Below, in pieces: positions 1-9,721 of a DNA stretch of 64,000 nucleotides. Origin of the DNA: Fen-1135 sp963705275 (GTDB taxonomy: Bacteria > Desulfobacterota > Syntrophia > Syntrophales > UBA2185). The notes below the pieces were generated by a model. It searched no databases. It was not told where the DNA came from and saw nothing but the letters and a program-made list of their open reading frames with translations. How positions within the stretch are numbered: position 1 is the stretch's first letter; the number at the start of each line of letters is the position of its first letter. The DNA lies in contig OY970063.1 of NCBI GenBank assembly GCA_963705275.1, positions 2,542,001-2,606,000 on the forward strand. Direction: 5' to 3'. The position numbers were made by a program, and so were the translations under genes.

Positions 1-2
1 TA

Positions 3-567
3 GATAAATTCATGCGGGAGAAAGAAAAGTGGCTATGGAGAAAGGTCAGTGAGAACCGGGAAAGGCAAGAAGAGATCAAGGCAAAGAAATATGTGACGGG
101 TGAAATATTTTTTTTCCTGGGGGAACCGTATCCATTGAAGATCGAGGCTGACCCTCCTGGATGCGATAAGCTGGCTTTTCTCTGCGGAGCAGTTTGTCCT
201 TGCGAGCGATAAGGTCTCAAGGGGAAGGGAGCTTTTCATTGACTGGTATAAGAAAAGCGCACAGAGATACATTGGGGAGAGGGTCGATTATTTCAGCCAG
301 GCCCTCAAACTCATTCCCGGAGGCATCAAAATAAGCAATGCGCGCAGCCGCTGGGGTTCCTGCTCTCAGGATAATCATCTGCATTTCAGCTGGCGGCTCA
401 TCATGGCGCCTTGCCCCGTCATTGACTATCTGGTCGTGCATGAATTAGCGCACATACAAGAAAAGAATCATTCGGGTCTTTTCTGGGGTCTCGTAGGGAA
501 TACCGTCATCGACTATAAGAAACAGAGAATCTGGTTAAAGGATAACGGGCATACATTAGATATTTAG
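3..567 (+). CDS. YgjP-like zinc metallopeptidase domain protein (M48/DUF45 type), 5' partial and frameshifted
   Basis: The C-terminal half carries the zinc-protease signature VVHELAHIQEKNHS followed by FW, as in YgjP/DUF45 metal-dependent hydrolases, with the family's SRWGSCS stretch before it. The N-terminal part (EKEKWLWRKVSENRERQ) matches the family's region preceding the core, so the true start lies before the window. The reading frame changes between about 171 and 182, and one extra base explains it; both halves fit one protein. The substrate of this family is not established. It may be a working gene with a sequencing error. The gene ends 150 bases ahead of feoA and no link to iron uptake is implied. 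Confidence 0.75.
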
Positions 568-720
568 AAATGAGAGAATATGGAAATCCCCGGGCTCGTG
601 CCTTGCGTATAGCTTGTATATCTTGCACCGAAACCTTGGGGAGAGGCTTCATTTTTATGTATTTTCCGGCATAATTTTGGTATAAGCGGGCACGTCATTT
701 TTTGTTTATGAAAGAGGCAC

Positions 721-1026
721 ATGGGCACTGAATTGATACCAGTCACATCGATGGGCATAGGCGAAGAAGGAATTATTCAAGCCATCTCCGGAGGCGGGTC
801 TCTCACAAGCAGACTCGCAGGCATGGGTATTGTAACCAACGCCAAGATCAAAGTCCTCCGTAAGAGCGGAGGGCTGGTTATTGTCCAGGTAACGGATACT
901 AGAGTGGCCCTGGGAAGTGGGGAGGCATCGAAGATACTGGTATTTAGGGTTACCGCAGCGCGGGATGAAGGAGAGCAGAAAAAGGTCGAGAAGAAAACTT
1001 CTTGTTGCTCTTGCCGGCCAGCCTAA
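721..1026 (+). CDS. feoA: FeoA, ferrous iron transport accessory protein
   Basis: This small protein of 101 residues has an SH3-like FeoA fold in its first 75 residues: the MGIGEEGIIQAI start, the LTSRLAGMGI turn and the ALGSGEASKILV end are typical. FeoA is a cytoplasmic partner of the FeoB ferrous iron transporter. The last 25 residues (basic, then a CCSC run) lie in the part that overlaps the start of feoB by about 60 bases and are not conserved family sequence. An AGAGG sits only three bases before the ATG, so initiation may be weak. No clear Fur box was seen in the 150 bases upstream. Confidence 0.85.
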   Translation: MGTELIPVTSMGIGEEGIIQAISGGGSLTSRLAGMGIVTNAKIKVLRKSGGLVIVQVTDTRVALGSGEASKILVFRVTAARDEGEQKKVEKKTSCCSCRPA

Positions 1027-2969
1027 TGTGGGGAAATCGACTGTATTCAATATCCTTACCGGATTATCGCAGCATGTAGGCAACTGGCCGGGAAAAACGG
1101 TAGAGAAGAAAGAAGGCGCCCATTTTTCGGATGACGTGGAACTTCAAATTATAGACCTGCCGGGCACTTACAGCCTGACGGCCTTTTCCGAAGAGGAAAG
1201 AGTTGCACGGGATTTTATCATCAGCGTAAATCCCGATGTCATTGTACATCTCGTGAATGCATCTGCCCTCGAAAGAAGCCTCTATCTATTGTCAGAGCTC
1301 CTGCTTTTAGGTCCCCCTATTATTGTAGCCGTCAACATGATCGATGTTGCTGAGGACCAGGGGATCCACGTCGATGTGAAGGCGCTTCAGGAATCTCTGG
1401 GGATACCGGTCGTGCCGATGGTTGCGACAAAAAACAGGGGCATCAAGGAGCTCGTATCCACTGTGATCGCTGCGGCAAGAGGGGAACTGGATTACAAACC
1501 CAGGATCCCTGATGTTTCCCCGGATCACAGGGAGATCTTTGACGGTCTCATGAATCTCATCAAAGACTACGTCCCGCCTCCGTTCACCGTCCACTGGACT
1601 GCTACTAAGCTCATGGAAGGCGATCCGGAAATATCGAAGGTAATGGAAGGACTCATGCCGGTGGATGTGTGGAACAGGATACAGACGCTTCTCATCAAGC
1701 ACGAAGACTCCCTCCACGCTGTAGTCAGCGGCAGGTATGACTGGATCGAAGAGGTAACAAGGGCTGCCGTTTCGAGATTCAAAATGGGACAGGTTGTCAT
1801 GACCGATAGAATCGATCATATTCTCACCCGCCCCGTTTTCGGCATTCCTATACTCCTGGCAGTTTTTGCAGCCGTCTTCCTGGTGACATATAAAATAGGG
1901 TTTCCCCTGCAGAAGCAGATTGAATGGACTAGTCGGCATCTTTGCCAGGTGGGTGGATGCGGCAATCGTCTCTTTCCATCCATGGGTCAGGGGAATCATA
2001 ATCGACGGCGTCATCGGAGGTGTGGGGTCAGTCTTGACCTTACTCCCCATACTGCTCATATTTTTCGCGGTCATGGCCTTTTTGGAGGATGTCGGATACA
2101 TGGCAAGAGCGGCTTTTGTCATGGACAGATTCATGCACCTTGTCGGTCTTCACGGGAAGAGCTTTATTCCCATGTGTTTGGGTTTCGGATGCAATGTGCC
2201 ATCGGTTTTAGGCACGAGAATTGTGGAGTCCAAGCGGGAGCGGCTGCTTACAATATTTCTTATTCCTTTCGTCCCGTGTACGGCACGGCTTGCCGTGCTG
2301 ACATTTGTCGCTGCCGCCCTGTTTGCGGACAAGGCCGCCCTTGTTTCCTGGTCATTGCTGACGATGAACATACTTGTCTTAGGTGTGTAGGCATACTGAT
2401 CGACAGAATTTGTCTTGAAGGATGAGCCGATGCCCTTCATCATGGAACTGCCGCTTTATCACAAACCTGATCCCAGAACGATTGGAATCGTTGTGTGGGC
2501 AAGGACGGTAGCATTTGTGAAGAGAGCAGGCACCGTTATACTTGCTGTTTCTGTCGTGATATGGATTTTCTCCTATTTTCCGGGCGGCAATACGGAAGGA
2601 AGTATTCTCGCCTGGTTCGGTCGTCTCCTGGAACCGGTGGGGAAACCAATGGGACTTGACTGGAAAATGCTGACCGCCTTGATTACGAGTTTTGCAGCAA
2701 AAGAGAATGCAATTGCCACCCTCGGAGTTCTTTATGGCGTTGGCGAGCAAGGCTTGCTTAAGGTCTTACCGAATGTCGTGAGCCACGCCTCGGCGCTGTC
2801 TTTCCTGGTTGTTCTCATGCTTTTTGTTCCTTGCATTGCCACTGTTACGGTTATGAAGAGGGAAATGGGAAGCTCGAAATGGTTTGTGTCCTCTCTGCTC
2901 TTGATGCTTGTTGTATCTTTTTCCGCTGGTATCGTGGCCTATCATGTGGCTCTATGGGCGGGACTATAG
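965..2969 (+). CDS. feoB: FeoB ferrous iron transporter, three frame breaks
   Basis: FeoB imports Fe(II) across the inner membrane using an N-terminal G domain. The G1 motif GQPNVGKST, the DLPGTYSL G3 region and NMID G4 are present in the first 150 residues, followed by the helical domain and the polytopic Gate domains (for example GYMARAAFVMDR and GFGCNVPS). Frame breaks occur near 1928 (an extra A restores QIEWLVGIFARW), near 2385 and near 2418. All pieces are in order and well conserved, so the gene is probably intact in the organism. The start chosen is ATG 965, giving MKESRKRSRRKLLVALAG. It overlaps feoA, as expected for a feoAB operon. Confidence 0.88.
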
Positions 2970-3014
2970 GGATTTCTGACCTTCAATGCTTAATTGAAGG
3001 GAGTGATGCTTGAT

Positions 3015-3440
3015 ATGGAAGAATGGAAGAAAGCCAAATTCTTGAAAAAGGTCGGTGAAGAACCATTTGCGAAGCTCCTCAACATTCGCTTGAAAGACGT
3101 GGGAGAAGGATATGCTCTTTGTGAGATGGAATATACAGAGCGGATGGATAACATATACGGGATGGCGCACGGTGGCGCCATATTTGCCTTGATTGATGAG
3201 GCGTTCGAGATATCATCCAACAGTCACGGAAATATCGCCGTTGCCCTGAATATCAATGTGACATACATGATGCAGCCGAAAAAGAATACAACCTTGACGG
3301 CTGAATCAAGGGAGATCAACAGGACGAGGAGAACGGCTTCTTATCAAATTACGGTAAAAAATAATCGAAATCTCATCGCTGTCTGCCAGGCATTGGTTTA
3401 TATCAAGGATGAGCAAAGCCCCCTGCACACGCCTGACTAA
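3015..3440 (+). CDS. PaaI-type hotdog-fold thioesterase
   Basis: The protein of about 141 residues has the single hotdog domain of PaaI/YbgC-like acyl-CoA thioesterases. The motif HGGAIFALIDEAFEI contains the conserved HGG and the catalytic acidic position on the central helix. The likely role is hydrolysis of an acyl- or aryl-CoA thioester; the substrate cannot be told from sequence. ATG 3015 is preferred because AAGGGAG lies about 11 bases before it; an in-frame TTG (2994) and ATG (3006) are alternatives. It follows feoB by 45 bases and its stop overlaps the convergent SDR stop by four bases. Confidence 0.8.
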   Translation: MEEWKKAKFLKKVGEEPFAKLLNIRLKDVGEGYALCEMEYTERMDNIYGMAHGGAIFALIDEAFEISSNSHGNIAVALNINVTYMMQPKKNTTLTAESREINRTRRTASYQITVKNNRNLIAVCQALVYIKDEQSPLHTPD

Positions 3441-4450
3441 TCTTTGCCCTGTTTAAGATGCCCCTCATCCCGCAGCCACTGCTCAGTTATTCGCATCCCT
3501 TCCTTCAATGACAAGCGGGGTTGGTAACCCAGTTCGCGCCTTGCCTTGTCAATACTGAAGCGGGCCCTGCGGGTGAGAAAACCGACGGCCTGGCGCGTTA
3601 TCTTTGGCTGCTTGCCGGTAAACTTGGATGTTACCTCCATCCCCAGTGCGACGAGTTTTCCGAGCAGTTCGGGAACGGATCTCATATGCGGCTTTCCGGC
3701 CATTTGTGCATAGCATCCAAAGAATTCTTTCCAGGGGATAGCTATACCGTCGGTAATTATATAAGCATGTCCCACGGATTCGTCACGTTTCGTAGCCAGG
3801 AGCGTGGCATCAATAAGATTATCGATATAGACATAATTGCAGAGGCCGGTCCCATCGTTGATCAGCATCATCTGACTGGAATTTATCAGCTTGACAGGCC
3901 GGAGCGTCCACGGCTTGGAATGTGGGCCATAGACATTAGTGGGCCGTATCACCACGACCGGCAGTTTTCTCTCCCGGTGATATGCCCATACGATTTCCTC
4001 AGAGGCGATTTTTGTGTCGCAGTAGAGATTGCCGCAAGGCTGATAGGCAGTTTTTTCATCTGCTCCATCCGGAGGATTGAGCCCGTACACGGCTACACTG
4101 CTCATGTGAATGAATTTCTTGACGCCTGCATGAACGGCAGCCTCAAGGATGTTTTCCGTCCCTTCGACATTTGTTTGGTAGAATTCTTTTTTGATCCCCG
4201 TTTCGCGGACCAAAGCGGCGCAATGAAACACAAGGTCGCACCCCTCCACGGCCCTGGAGAGAGATTGCTGATCGAGAAGATCACCCTGAACAATTTCCAA
4301 GGGCAGCTTTCCCAGGCGCACCGCTTTCTTGGCGTTGCGCACCAGTGCGCGGACACGCACGCCTTCTTCAGTCGCCAATCCTTCCGCCAACCGACCGCCA
4401 ATGAATCCGGAGGCGCCTGTCACCAAGGCGAGCATCCCACGAATTTCCAT
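3437..4450 (-). CDS. NAD(P)-dependent epimerase/dehydratase, extended SDR
   Basis: An extended short-chain dehydrogenase of about 337 residues. The Rossmann motif TGASGFIGG is near the start, followed by GDLLD, the active-site SSVAVYG region and the YCDTK catalytic tyrosine-lysine pair. The architecture resembles nucleotide-sugar epimerases and 3-beta-HSD-like dehydrogenases; the substrate is unknown. ATG 4450 is chosen because GGAGGG stands just before it. It is the last gene of the minus-strand heme/polA run, 38 bases after polA, and converges on the thioesterase gene. Confidence 0.8.
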   Translation of the reverse strand: MEIRGMLALVTGASGFIGGRLAEGLATEEGVRVRALVRNAKKAVRLGKLPLEIVQGDLLDQQSLSRAVEGCDLVFHCAALVRETGIKKEFYQTNVEGTENILEAAVHAGVKKFIHMSSVAVYGLNPPDGADEKTAYQPCGNLYCDTKIASEEIVWAYHRERKLPVVVIRPTNVYGPHSKPWTLRPVKLINSSQMMLINDGTGLCNYVYIDNLIDATLLATKRDESVGHAYIITDGIAIPWKEFFGCYAQMAGKPHMRSVPELLGKLVALGMEVTSKFTGKQPKITRQAVGFLTRRARFSIDKARRELGYQPRLSLKEGMRITEQWLRDEGHLKQGKD

Positions 4451-4488
4451 AAACCCTCCCGAATAATTCTTTTTCTCAATTAAACATC

Positions 4489-7173
4489 TTACCCGTGCGC
4501 CTCGTCCCAATTCCTTCCTGAGAAAATATCCACCTTGAGAGGCACCTTCAGTTTGATTACGTCTTCCATCTCTTTCTTGACCAGGGCAATTACTTCTTCC
4601 TTCTCATTGAAATGAACTTCAAAGACCAGTTCATCGTGAACCTGCATGATCATACTCGCCCGTAGGCGCCTTTTCGCAATAAGGTTGGAGATATTGATCA
4701 TGGCCAGTTTAATAAGATCAGCAGCCGTCCCCTGAATCGGGGTATTGATCGCCGTGCGCTCGGCGAACTGCCTTACAGGGGCATTACTGCTGTTTATCTC
4801 GGGCAGATAGCGGCGTCGGTTGAGGAGGGTACAAACGAACCCGTCATTCCGTGCATTCTTGAGAATTTCGTCCAGAAAGGTTCTCACATCGCGGTACTTG
4901 TCGAAATATTCATCGATGTAAGCCTGCGCTGTTTTCTGCGGCACATTAAGTTCCTTGGACAAACCGAAGGCGCTCATGCCGTAGAGGATGCCAAAATTGA
5001 TGACCTTGGCCTGCCGCCTCATTTCCGGCGTCACCATTTCAGGGAAGACGCTGAAGACATTTGCCGCTGTTGCCGTATGGATATCGATGTCCTCCATGAA
5101 GGCATCGATCAGAGCTCTGTCGTTGGAGAGATGTGCGAGTATCCGGAGTTCGATCTGAGAGTAATCGGCGGAGACAATCTCCCAGCCGTCCGGCGCGATG
5201 AAGGTCTGCCTGATTCTTTTCCCCTCCGGTGTCCTCACTGGGATATTCTGCAGGTTCGGATTGCTGCTGGAAAGCCTGCCTGTTGCCGTCACTGTCTGGT
5301 TATAGGATGTGTGGATGCGGCCAGTCTGCCGGTTGATGAGCGATGGTAGCGCATCGATATAGGTGGATTTCAGCTTCGCCATGGCCCGGTATGACAGGAT
5401 TTCCGCGGGCAGTTCATGGCTCCGGGCGAGGTTGGTTAAGACATCAGCGTCAGTCGAATGCCCGTCTTTTGTTTTCCTCCCTTTCTGGAGACCGAGCTTT
5501 TCGAAGAGAACCACCTGGAGCTGTTTCGGAGAATTGATATTGAATTTTTCTCCTGCCAGTTGATATATCTTCTCTTCAGTCATAGACATCAACTGCTCAA
5601 TCTCTCTCGACATCGCCGCGAGCAGCTTTGTATCAACGAGGACGCCTTTTTTCTCCATGGCGGCAAGAACGGAAACGAGCGGCATCTCTACCTCATAATA
5701 AAGGTCTTTGAATCCGTCCTGCACAATTTTCTCATGCAGGGATGCGGCAAGTCCCAAGATGGCATCAGCCCTCCGGCAAGCATAGTCCTTCACTTTCTCA
5801 ACAGGGATAACGCTGAAAGGAACAGCCTTGGCACCGCTTCCGATTACATCCTTTGGACGCGTAATATGCCTGCCCATTTGATCTCTGACCACGTCTGCCA
5901 GCTCGAAGCTGTGCTTCGCAGGATTCAGGATATAAGAAGCCACCATCGTGTCGCACCCAAGACCCTTTAGATCCACTTTTTTTCTCGCAAGAATGATCAC
6001 GGCGTTCTTCAGGTCATGGCCGTGTTTCTTGATTTCTTGAGAGGTAAGGGAGGGTAAGATGTCTTTGATCACATCGTCCGGCTTGAGCTGGGGCGGCATG
6101 CCCATATAGTCGTGGGCAAGAGGTATGTAGAAGGCCTCTCCCGGAGAAATGCAGAGCGAAAGACCGACAATGTCGGCAAGCATCGGTACATCTGAACTCA
6201 CGATCATGTCGAACGCAAATTCTTTAACGTCGGCAAGCCGGTTAATACATGCCGCCAATTCATCACCCGTAAGGATTAGGTGATATTGCCCTTTCATCCC
6301 TTCGTCCTTGATCTTAAATTCCTGAAGGAGCGATGAGAATTCAAATTCCTTAAACAGGGACTGTAATGCCTCATTGTCAGGTGCTCTATAGCGTGCACTC
6401 TCGAGGTCAATATCATAGTCCGCATCTGTCTTGATGCTGGCGAGATCCCGGCTCATCCTTGCCTGGTCGGCGAACTGCCGCAGGCTTTCACGGGTCTTCG
6501 GGTTTCGCACCTTGCCGATATTCTGAAGCACCCCCTCCACAGACCCGAATTCCTCAATCAGGCGCTGGGCAGTCTTTGGACCTATACCCGGAACCCCCGG
6601 GATGTTATCAGATTGGTCGCCTGAGAGGCCAAGAATCTCCGTTACCTTCTCTGGATTGACACCGAATCGCTCCTTGACGGCTTCCACGTCGTAGGTCTTA
6701 TCCTTCATGGTGTCGATCATCATGATATTGCCAGAGATAAGCTGCATCATATCTTTGTCGCCGGAGACGATAACGGTCTTGATCTCTTTATCTTCGTACT
6801 TTCTGGCCAGGGTGCCGATAATGTCATCCGCCTCCAGTCCCTCTTTCTCGAGAACGGGTATGGAAAAACCGCGTATAACATCCTTGATGTAGGGGATCTG
6901 CATTATCAGGGCATCGGGTGTGGGTCTTCTCGTGGCCTTGTATGCCTCGAAGGCCTCATGACGAAATGTGGGTCCCTTGAGGTCGAACACGACTGCGACG
7001 TAGTGCGGCTTCCAATCACGCAGGAGCTTCAGGAGCATTGTGGTGAAACCATAGATGGCGTTGGTGGGGAAACCTTTGGAATTGGAGAGTTCACGGATCG
7101 CATAAAAGGCGCGATATACATAATTGCTGCCATCGATTAAGAAAAGGGTAGGTTTTTCAGCTTCGCCTGTCAT
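4489..7173 (-). CDS. polA: DNA polymerase I with degenerate proofreading domain
   Basis: The protein of 894 residues has the three PolI regions: a 5' nuclease domain (residues about 1-290, LFLIDGSNYVYRAF at the start), a 3'-5' exonuclease-like domain (about 300-490) and the polymerase domain with DYSQIELRILAHLS, the O-helix RRQAKVINFGILYG and QVHDELVFEV. In the exonuclease-like domain the DxE of motif I reads DMI, motif II has N where D is expected, and motif III reads YACRR in place of YxxxD. Proofreading is therefore probably lost, as in Bacillus and Thermus PolI. It lies 28 bases after ahbA in the same run. Confidence 0.96.
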   Translation of the reverse strand: MTGEAEKPTLFLIDGSNYVYRAFYAIRELSNSKGFPTNAIYGFTTMLLKLLRDWKPHYVAVVFDLKGPTFRHEAFEAYKATRRPTPDALIMQIPYIKDVIRGFSIPVLEKEGLEADDIIGTLARKYEDKEIKTVIVSGDKDMMQLISGNIMMIDTMKDKTYDVEAVKERFGVNPEKVTEILGLSGDQSDNIPGVPGIGPKTAQRLIEEFGSVEGVLQNIGKVRNPKTRESLRQFADQARMSRDLASIKTDADYDIDLESARYRAPDNEALQSLFKEFEFSSLLQEFKIKDEGMKGQYHLILTGDELAACINRLADVKEFAFDMIVSSDVPMLADIVGLSLCISPGEAFYIPLAHDYMGMPPQLKPDDVIKDILPSLTSQEIKKHGHDLKNAVIILARKKVDLKGLGCDTMVASYILNPAKHSFELADVVRDQMGRHITRPKDVIGSGAKAVPFSVIPVEKVKDYACRRADAILGLAASLHEKIVQDGFKDLYYEVEMPLVSVLAAMEKKGVLVDTKLLAAMSREIEQLMSMTEEKIYQLAGEKFNINSPKQLQVVLFEKLGLQKGRKTKDGHSTDADVLTNLARSHELPAEILSYRAMAKLKSTYIDALPSLINRQTGRIHTSYNQTVTATGRLSSSNPNLQNIPVRTPEGKRIRQTFIAPDGWEIVSADYSQIELRILAHLSNDRALIDAFMEDIDIHTATAANVFSVFPEMVTPEMRRQAKVINFGILYGMSAFGLSKELNVPQKTAQAYIDEYFDKYRDVRTFLDEILKNARNDGFVCTLLNRRRYLPEINSSNAPVRQFAERTAINTPIQGTAADLIKLAMINISNLIAKRRLRASMIMQVHDELVFEVHFNEKEEVIALVKKEMEDVIKLKVPLKVDIFSGRNWDEAHG

Positions 7174-7201
7174 CGCGTTCTTTCATTCATTTTCATTTCG
7201 C

Positions 7202-7648
7202 TTACAATTCAAACGTTGCATCTATCTTGAAAATCCGCGCGGCAGTCATGCTGATAATATCCGCGACGCCGGTTTTGTCGCGTATTTCGCCGAGGGATTT
7301 CTTTAACGTCTTCTCATCGGGTGCAATGAATGTGAACCAGACATTGTAGTCGTGGCTTCTCCTGTAGTTATGCGTGACGCCAGGATATGAGTTCACAACT
7401 TCGACGAACTTTTCTAATTTTCTTTTGGGAACCTTCGCGGCGCAAAGGGTGCTTGCATAGCCCATCTTCTTGGAATTAAAAACGGCCCCGATCCGGCGGA
7501 TGATCCCTTCTTCCCTCAATTTCTTGATACGCTTAAGAGCCTCATCTTCGCTAATGCCTGCCTTGGCAGCTACTGCCTTGAAGGGTTGTTCAACTATAGG
7601 AAAATCCTTCTGGATTATGTTCAAAATCTTCTTATCGATTGCGTCCAT
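7202..7648 (-). CDS. ahbA: Siroheme decarboxylase subunit, AhbA-like (Lrp/AsnC-type)
   Basis: The 148-residue protein has an AsnC-type winged helix (DKKILNIIQKDFPIVEQPF) and the substrate-domain signature THNYRRSHDYNVWFTF that marks AhbA rather than AhbB, whose partner motif is HCYxR...YNLYTM. AhbA and AhbB together convert siroheme to 12,18-didecarboxysiroheme in the alternative heme route. The start codon shares one base with the ahbD stop, so the two are translationally coupled. No ahbB or ahbC is in the window, so the pathway needs genes elsewhere. A plain Lrp-type regulator is unlikely given the motif and context. Confidence 0.8.
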   Translation of the reverse strand: MDAIDKKILNIIQKDFPIVEQPFKAVAAKAGISEDEALKRIKKLREEGIIRRIGAVFNSKKMGYASTLCAAKVPKRKLEKFVEVVNSYPGVTHNYRRSHDYNVWFTFIAPDEKTLKKSLGEIRDKTGVADIISMTAARIFKIDATFEL

Positions 7649-8722
7649 TATCTTTTTGGTTCGTAGATGCAGAATGGTTCGGGGGCCAGGTAATCTCCCG
7701 TGATCTCGTATGCCCGCGCGCGGCAGCCGCCGCAGACGCGTATGAATTCACAGTGGCCGCATTTGCCTTTGTACTCATTCAAATCACGAAGGTCGGAAAA
7801 TACGGAGGAATTGTTCCAGATGTCTCTGAATCTCTTTTTCTTTGATTTGGCCGCAGTCAAGTTCGAGATATCCGCAGGGCTGCACCTGCCCGGTATGAGA
7901 GATAAAGCAGAAGGAGCTTCCGCCCAGACAGCCGCGCGTCATGGCATGCAGGGCGTTTTCAGCTCCTGTCCTCCGCGTTAACTGCTTCCCCTTTCTCTGC
8001 TTCAGGATGCGGTAATAATGAGGCGCGCAGGTAGCCTTCAGTTGTATCGGGCAATTGAGGCTTGCCTCGTAGAACCAGTTCAGTGTTTTTTCATAATCCG
8101 CGGGAGATATGGCCTGCTCGGCCATCTCCTTTCCCCTGCCTGTGGGAACGAGGAGGAAGATGTGGTGTGCGGCAGCGCCTAATCTCACAGCCAGATCCAT
8201 GATGTCGGGCAGCTGATCCAGATTGGCTTTAGTTATAGTCGTGTTGATCTGAAATTCCATACCCGCTTCTTTCATCGCCTCGATGCCGGAGAGCGCTCCT
8301 GCGAAAGCTCCCGCCACATTGCGGAAGGCATCGTGTCTTTCTGCGTCCTTGCCGTCAATACTGATGCTGACCCTCTTGATCCCAGAGTTGAGCAAATTTC
8401 CGGCAACCTGTTTCGTAAGTAGGGTGCCATTGGTGGCGAGCACCATGCGGAGCCCTTTCCTGTCACCGTAGGCGGCAATTTCAAATATATCGGGGCGAAG
8501 CAGCGGTTCCCCGCCGGTGAGGATAACCACCGGTTTGCTGAAGGAGGCAATCTCGTCCAAGAGCCGCAGCCCGGCGTCTGTCGTGAGCTCACCGGCATAG
8601 GGGCCGCATCCGGCCGATGCCCGGCAGTGGATGCAGGCGAGGTTACAACTCCTTGTCACTTCCCAGGCAACCATGCGCAACTCATGAGGGAGCATGGGGA
8701 GACGTGTGGTCTTACTTGCCAT
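7648..8722 (-). CDS. ahbD: AhbD heme synthase, radical SAM, one frame break
   Basis: AhbD oxidatively decarboxylates Fe-coproporphyrin III to heme. The radical SAM motif TRSCNLACIHC is near residue 25, TGGEPLL follows, and the C-terminal half has the auxiliary-cluster cysteines in CGYLEL and in CGHCEFIRVCGGCRARAYE, ending EPFCIYEP. The frame changes at the A-run complementary to TTTTT at about 7835-7839; removing one A joins DCGQIK to KKRFRDIWNNSSVF, which fits AhbD. The start overlaps hemB by 11 bases and the stop overlaps the ahbA start. Confidence 0.85.
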
Positions 8723-9692
8723 TTCTTAAAATCTTTGCTGCCTCCGTGGCAAAATAGGTGATGATGATATCTGCGCCTGCCCTCTTGATGGAGGTGAGCG
8801 CTTCCATCATGGCCTTTTCGCCATCCATCCATCCAAGTTTAGCCGCTGCCTTAATCATGGAGAACTCGCCGCTCACATTGTAAGCAGCAATGGGCAGGTC
8901 GAACTCCTCCCGCGCGCGCCGGATGATATCGAGGTAGGGCAGGGCGGGTTTGACCATGATGATATCCGCTCCTTCTTCAACGTCGAGGCTTATCTCGCGG
9001 ATAGCCTCATCTCCATTGGCCGGATCCATCTGATAGGCCTTGCGGTCTCCGAATTGCGGGGCGCTTTCCGCGGCCTCACGGAACGGTCCATAAAAGCAGG
9101 AGGCATATTTCGCGGAGTAGGCCATGATCGGCAGATTTTCGAAACCGGCTTCATCCAGGGTGTCCCGGATGGCGCCGACCTGGCCGTCCATCATGGCAGA
9201 CGGGGCAACCATGTCCGCTCCCGCCTTTGCATGAGACAGGGCGGTTTCCGCAATGACTTCGAGCGAGGCATCGTTGTCCACTTCGCCCTTCTCGATAATC
9301 CCGCAGTGCCCATGGCTCGTATATTCGCAGAGGCACACATCGGTGATGACGATAACGTCGGGTACCTTGTCTTTGATCCTTCTGACCGCCTGCTGGACAA
9401 CGCCGTCTTTCATTAAGGCTCCGGATGCCACCTCGTCCTTTTTCTCCGGGATGCCGAAGAGCAGGACGGCGGGAATCCCCAGTTCTTTCGCCTTCTGCAC
9501 CTCCTTGACCAAATGGTCAACGGACATTTGAAAATTTCCGGGCATAGAGCTGATCGGTTTTTTCACATCCTTTCCGAAGGTCACAAAGAGAGGATAAACG
9601 AAATTATCGACGGATAGCTTCGTCTCCCGTATCATCCTCCGGAAACTTTCGTTTTTTCTCAACCGCCGCGGTCGGTAAGCAGGAAAGTACAT
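8712..9692 (-). CDS. hemB: Delta-aminolevulinic acid dehydratase (porphobilinogen synthase)
   Basis: HemB condenses two 5-aminolevulinate molecules to porphobilinogen. The 326 residues are the usual length. The zinc-type metal site DVCLCEYTSHGHCG is present, and both Schiff-base lysines are visible in YSAKYASCFYGPFR and IIMVKPALPYLDII. It sits in the heme run 29 bases after cobA-hemD and overlaps ahbD. No defect was seen. Confidence 0.97.
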   Translation of the reverse strand: MYFPAYRPRRLRKNESFRRMIRETKLSVDNFVYPLFVTFGKDVKKPISSMPGNFQMSVDHLVKEVQKAKELGIPAVLLFGIPEKKDEVASGALMKDGVVQQAVRRIKDKVPDVIVITDVCLCEYTSHGHCGIIEKGEVDNDASLEVIAETALSHAKAGADMVAPSAMMDGQVGAIRDTLDEAGFENLPIMAYSAKYASCFYGPFREAAESAPQFGDRKAYQMDPANGDEAIREISLDVEEGADIIMVKPALPYLDIIRRAREEFDLPIAAYNVSGEFSMIKAAAKLGWMDGEKAMMEALTSIKRAGADIIITYFATEAAKILRNGK

Positions 9693-9721
9693 GATTTATT
9701 CTAACCCTCCTTTTCTTGTGT

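Noticed and set aside
3521..4483. Long open frame of 320 codons opposite the SDR gene
   Set aside because: It mirrors a clearly conserved SDR coding sequence and has no recognisable protein features.
7202..7648. Plain Lrp/AsnC transcription regulator
   Set aside because: The THNYRR...YNVWFTF motif and the place next to ahbD point to siroheme decarboxylase.
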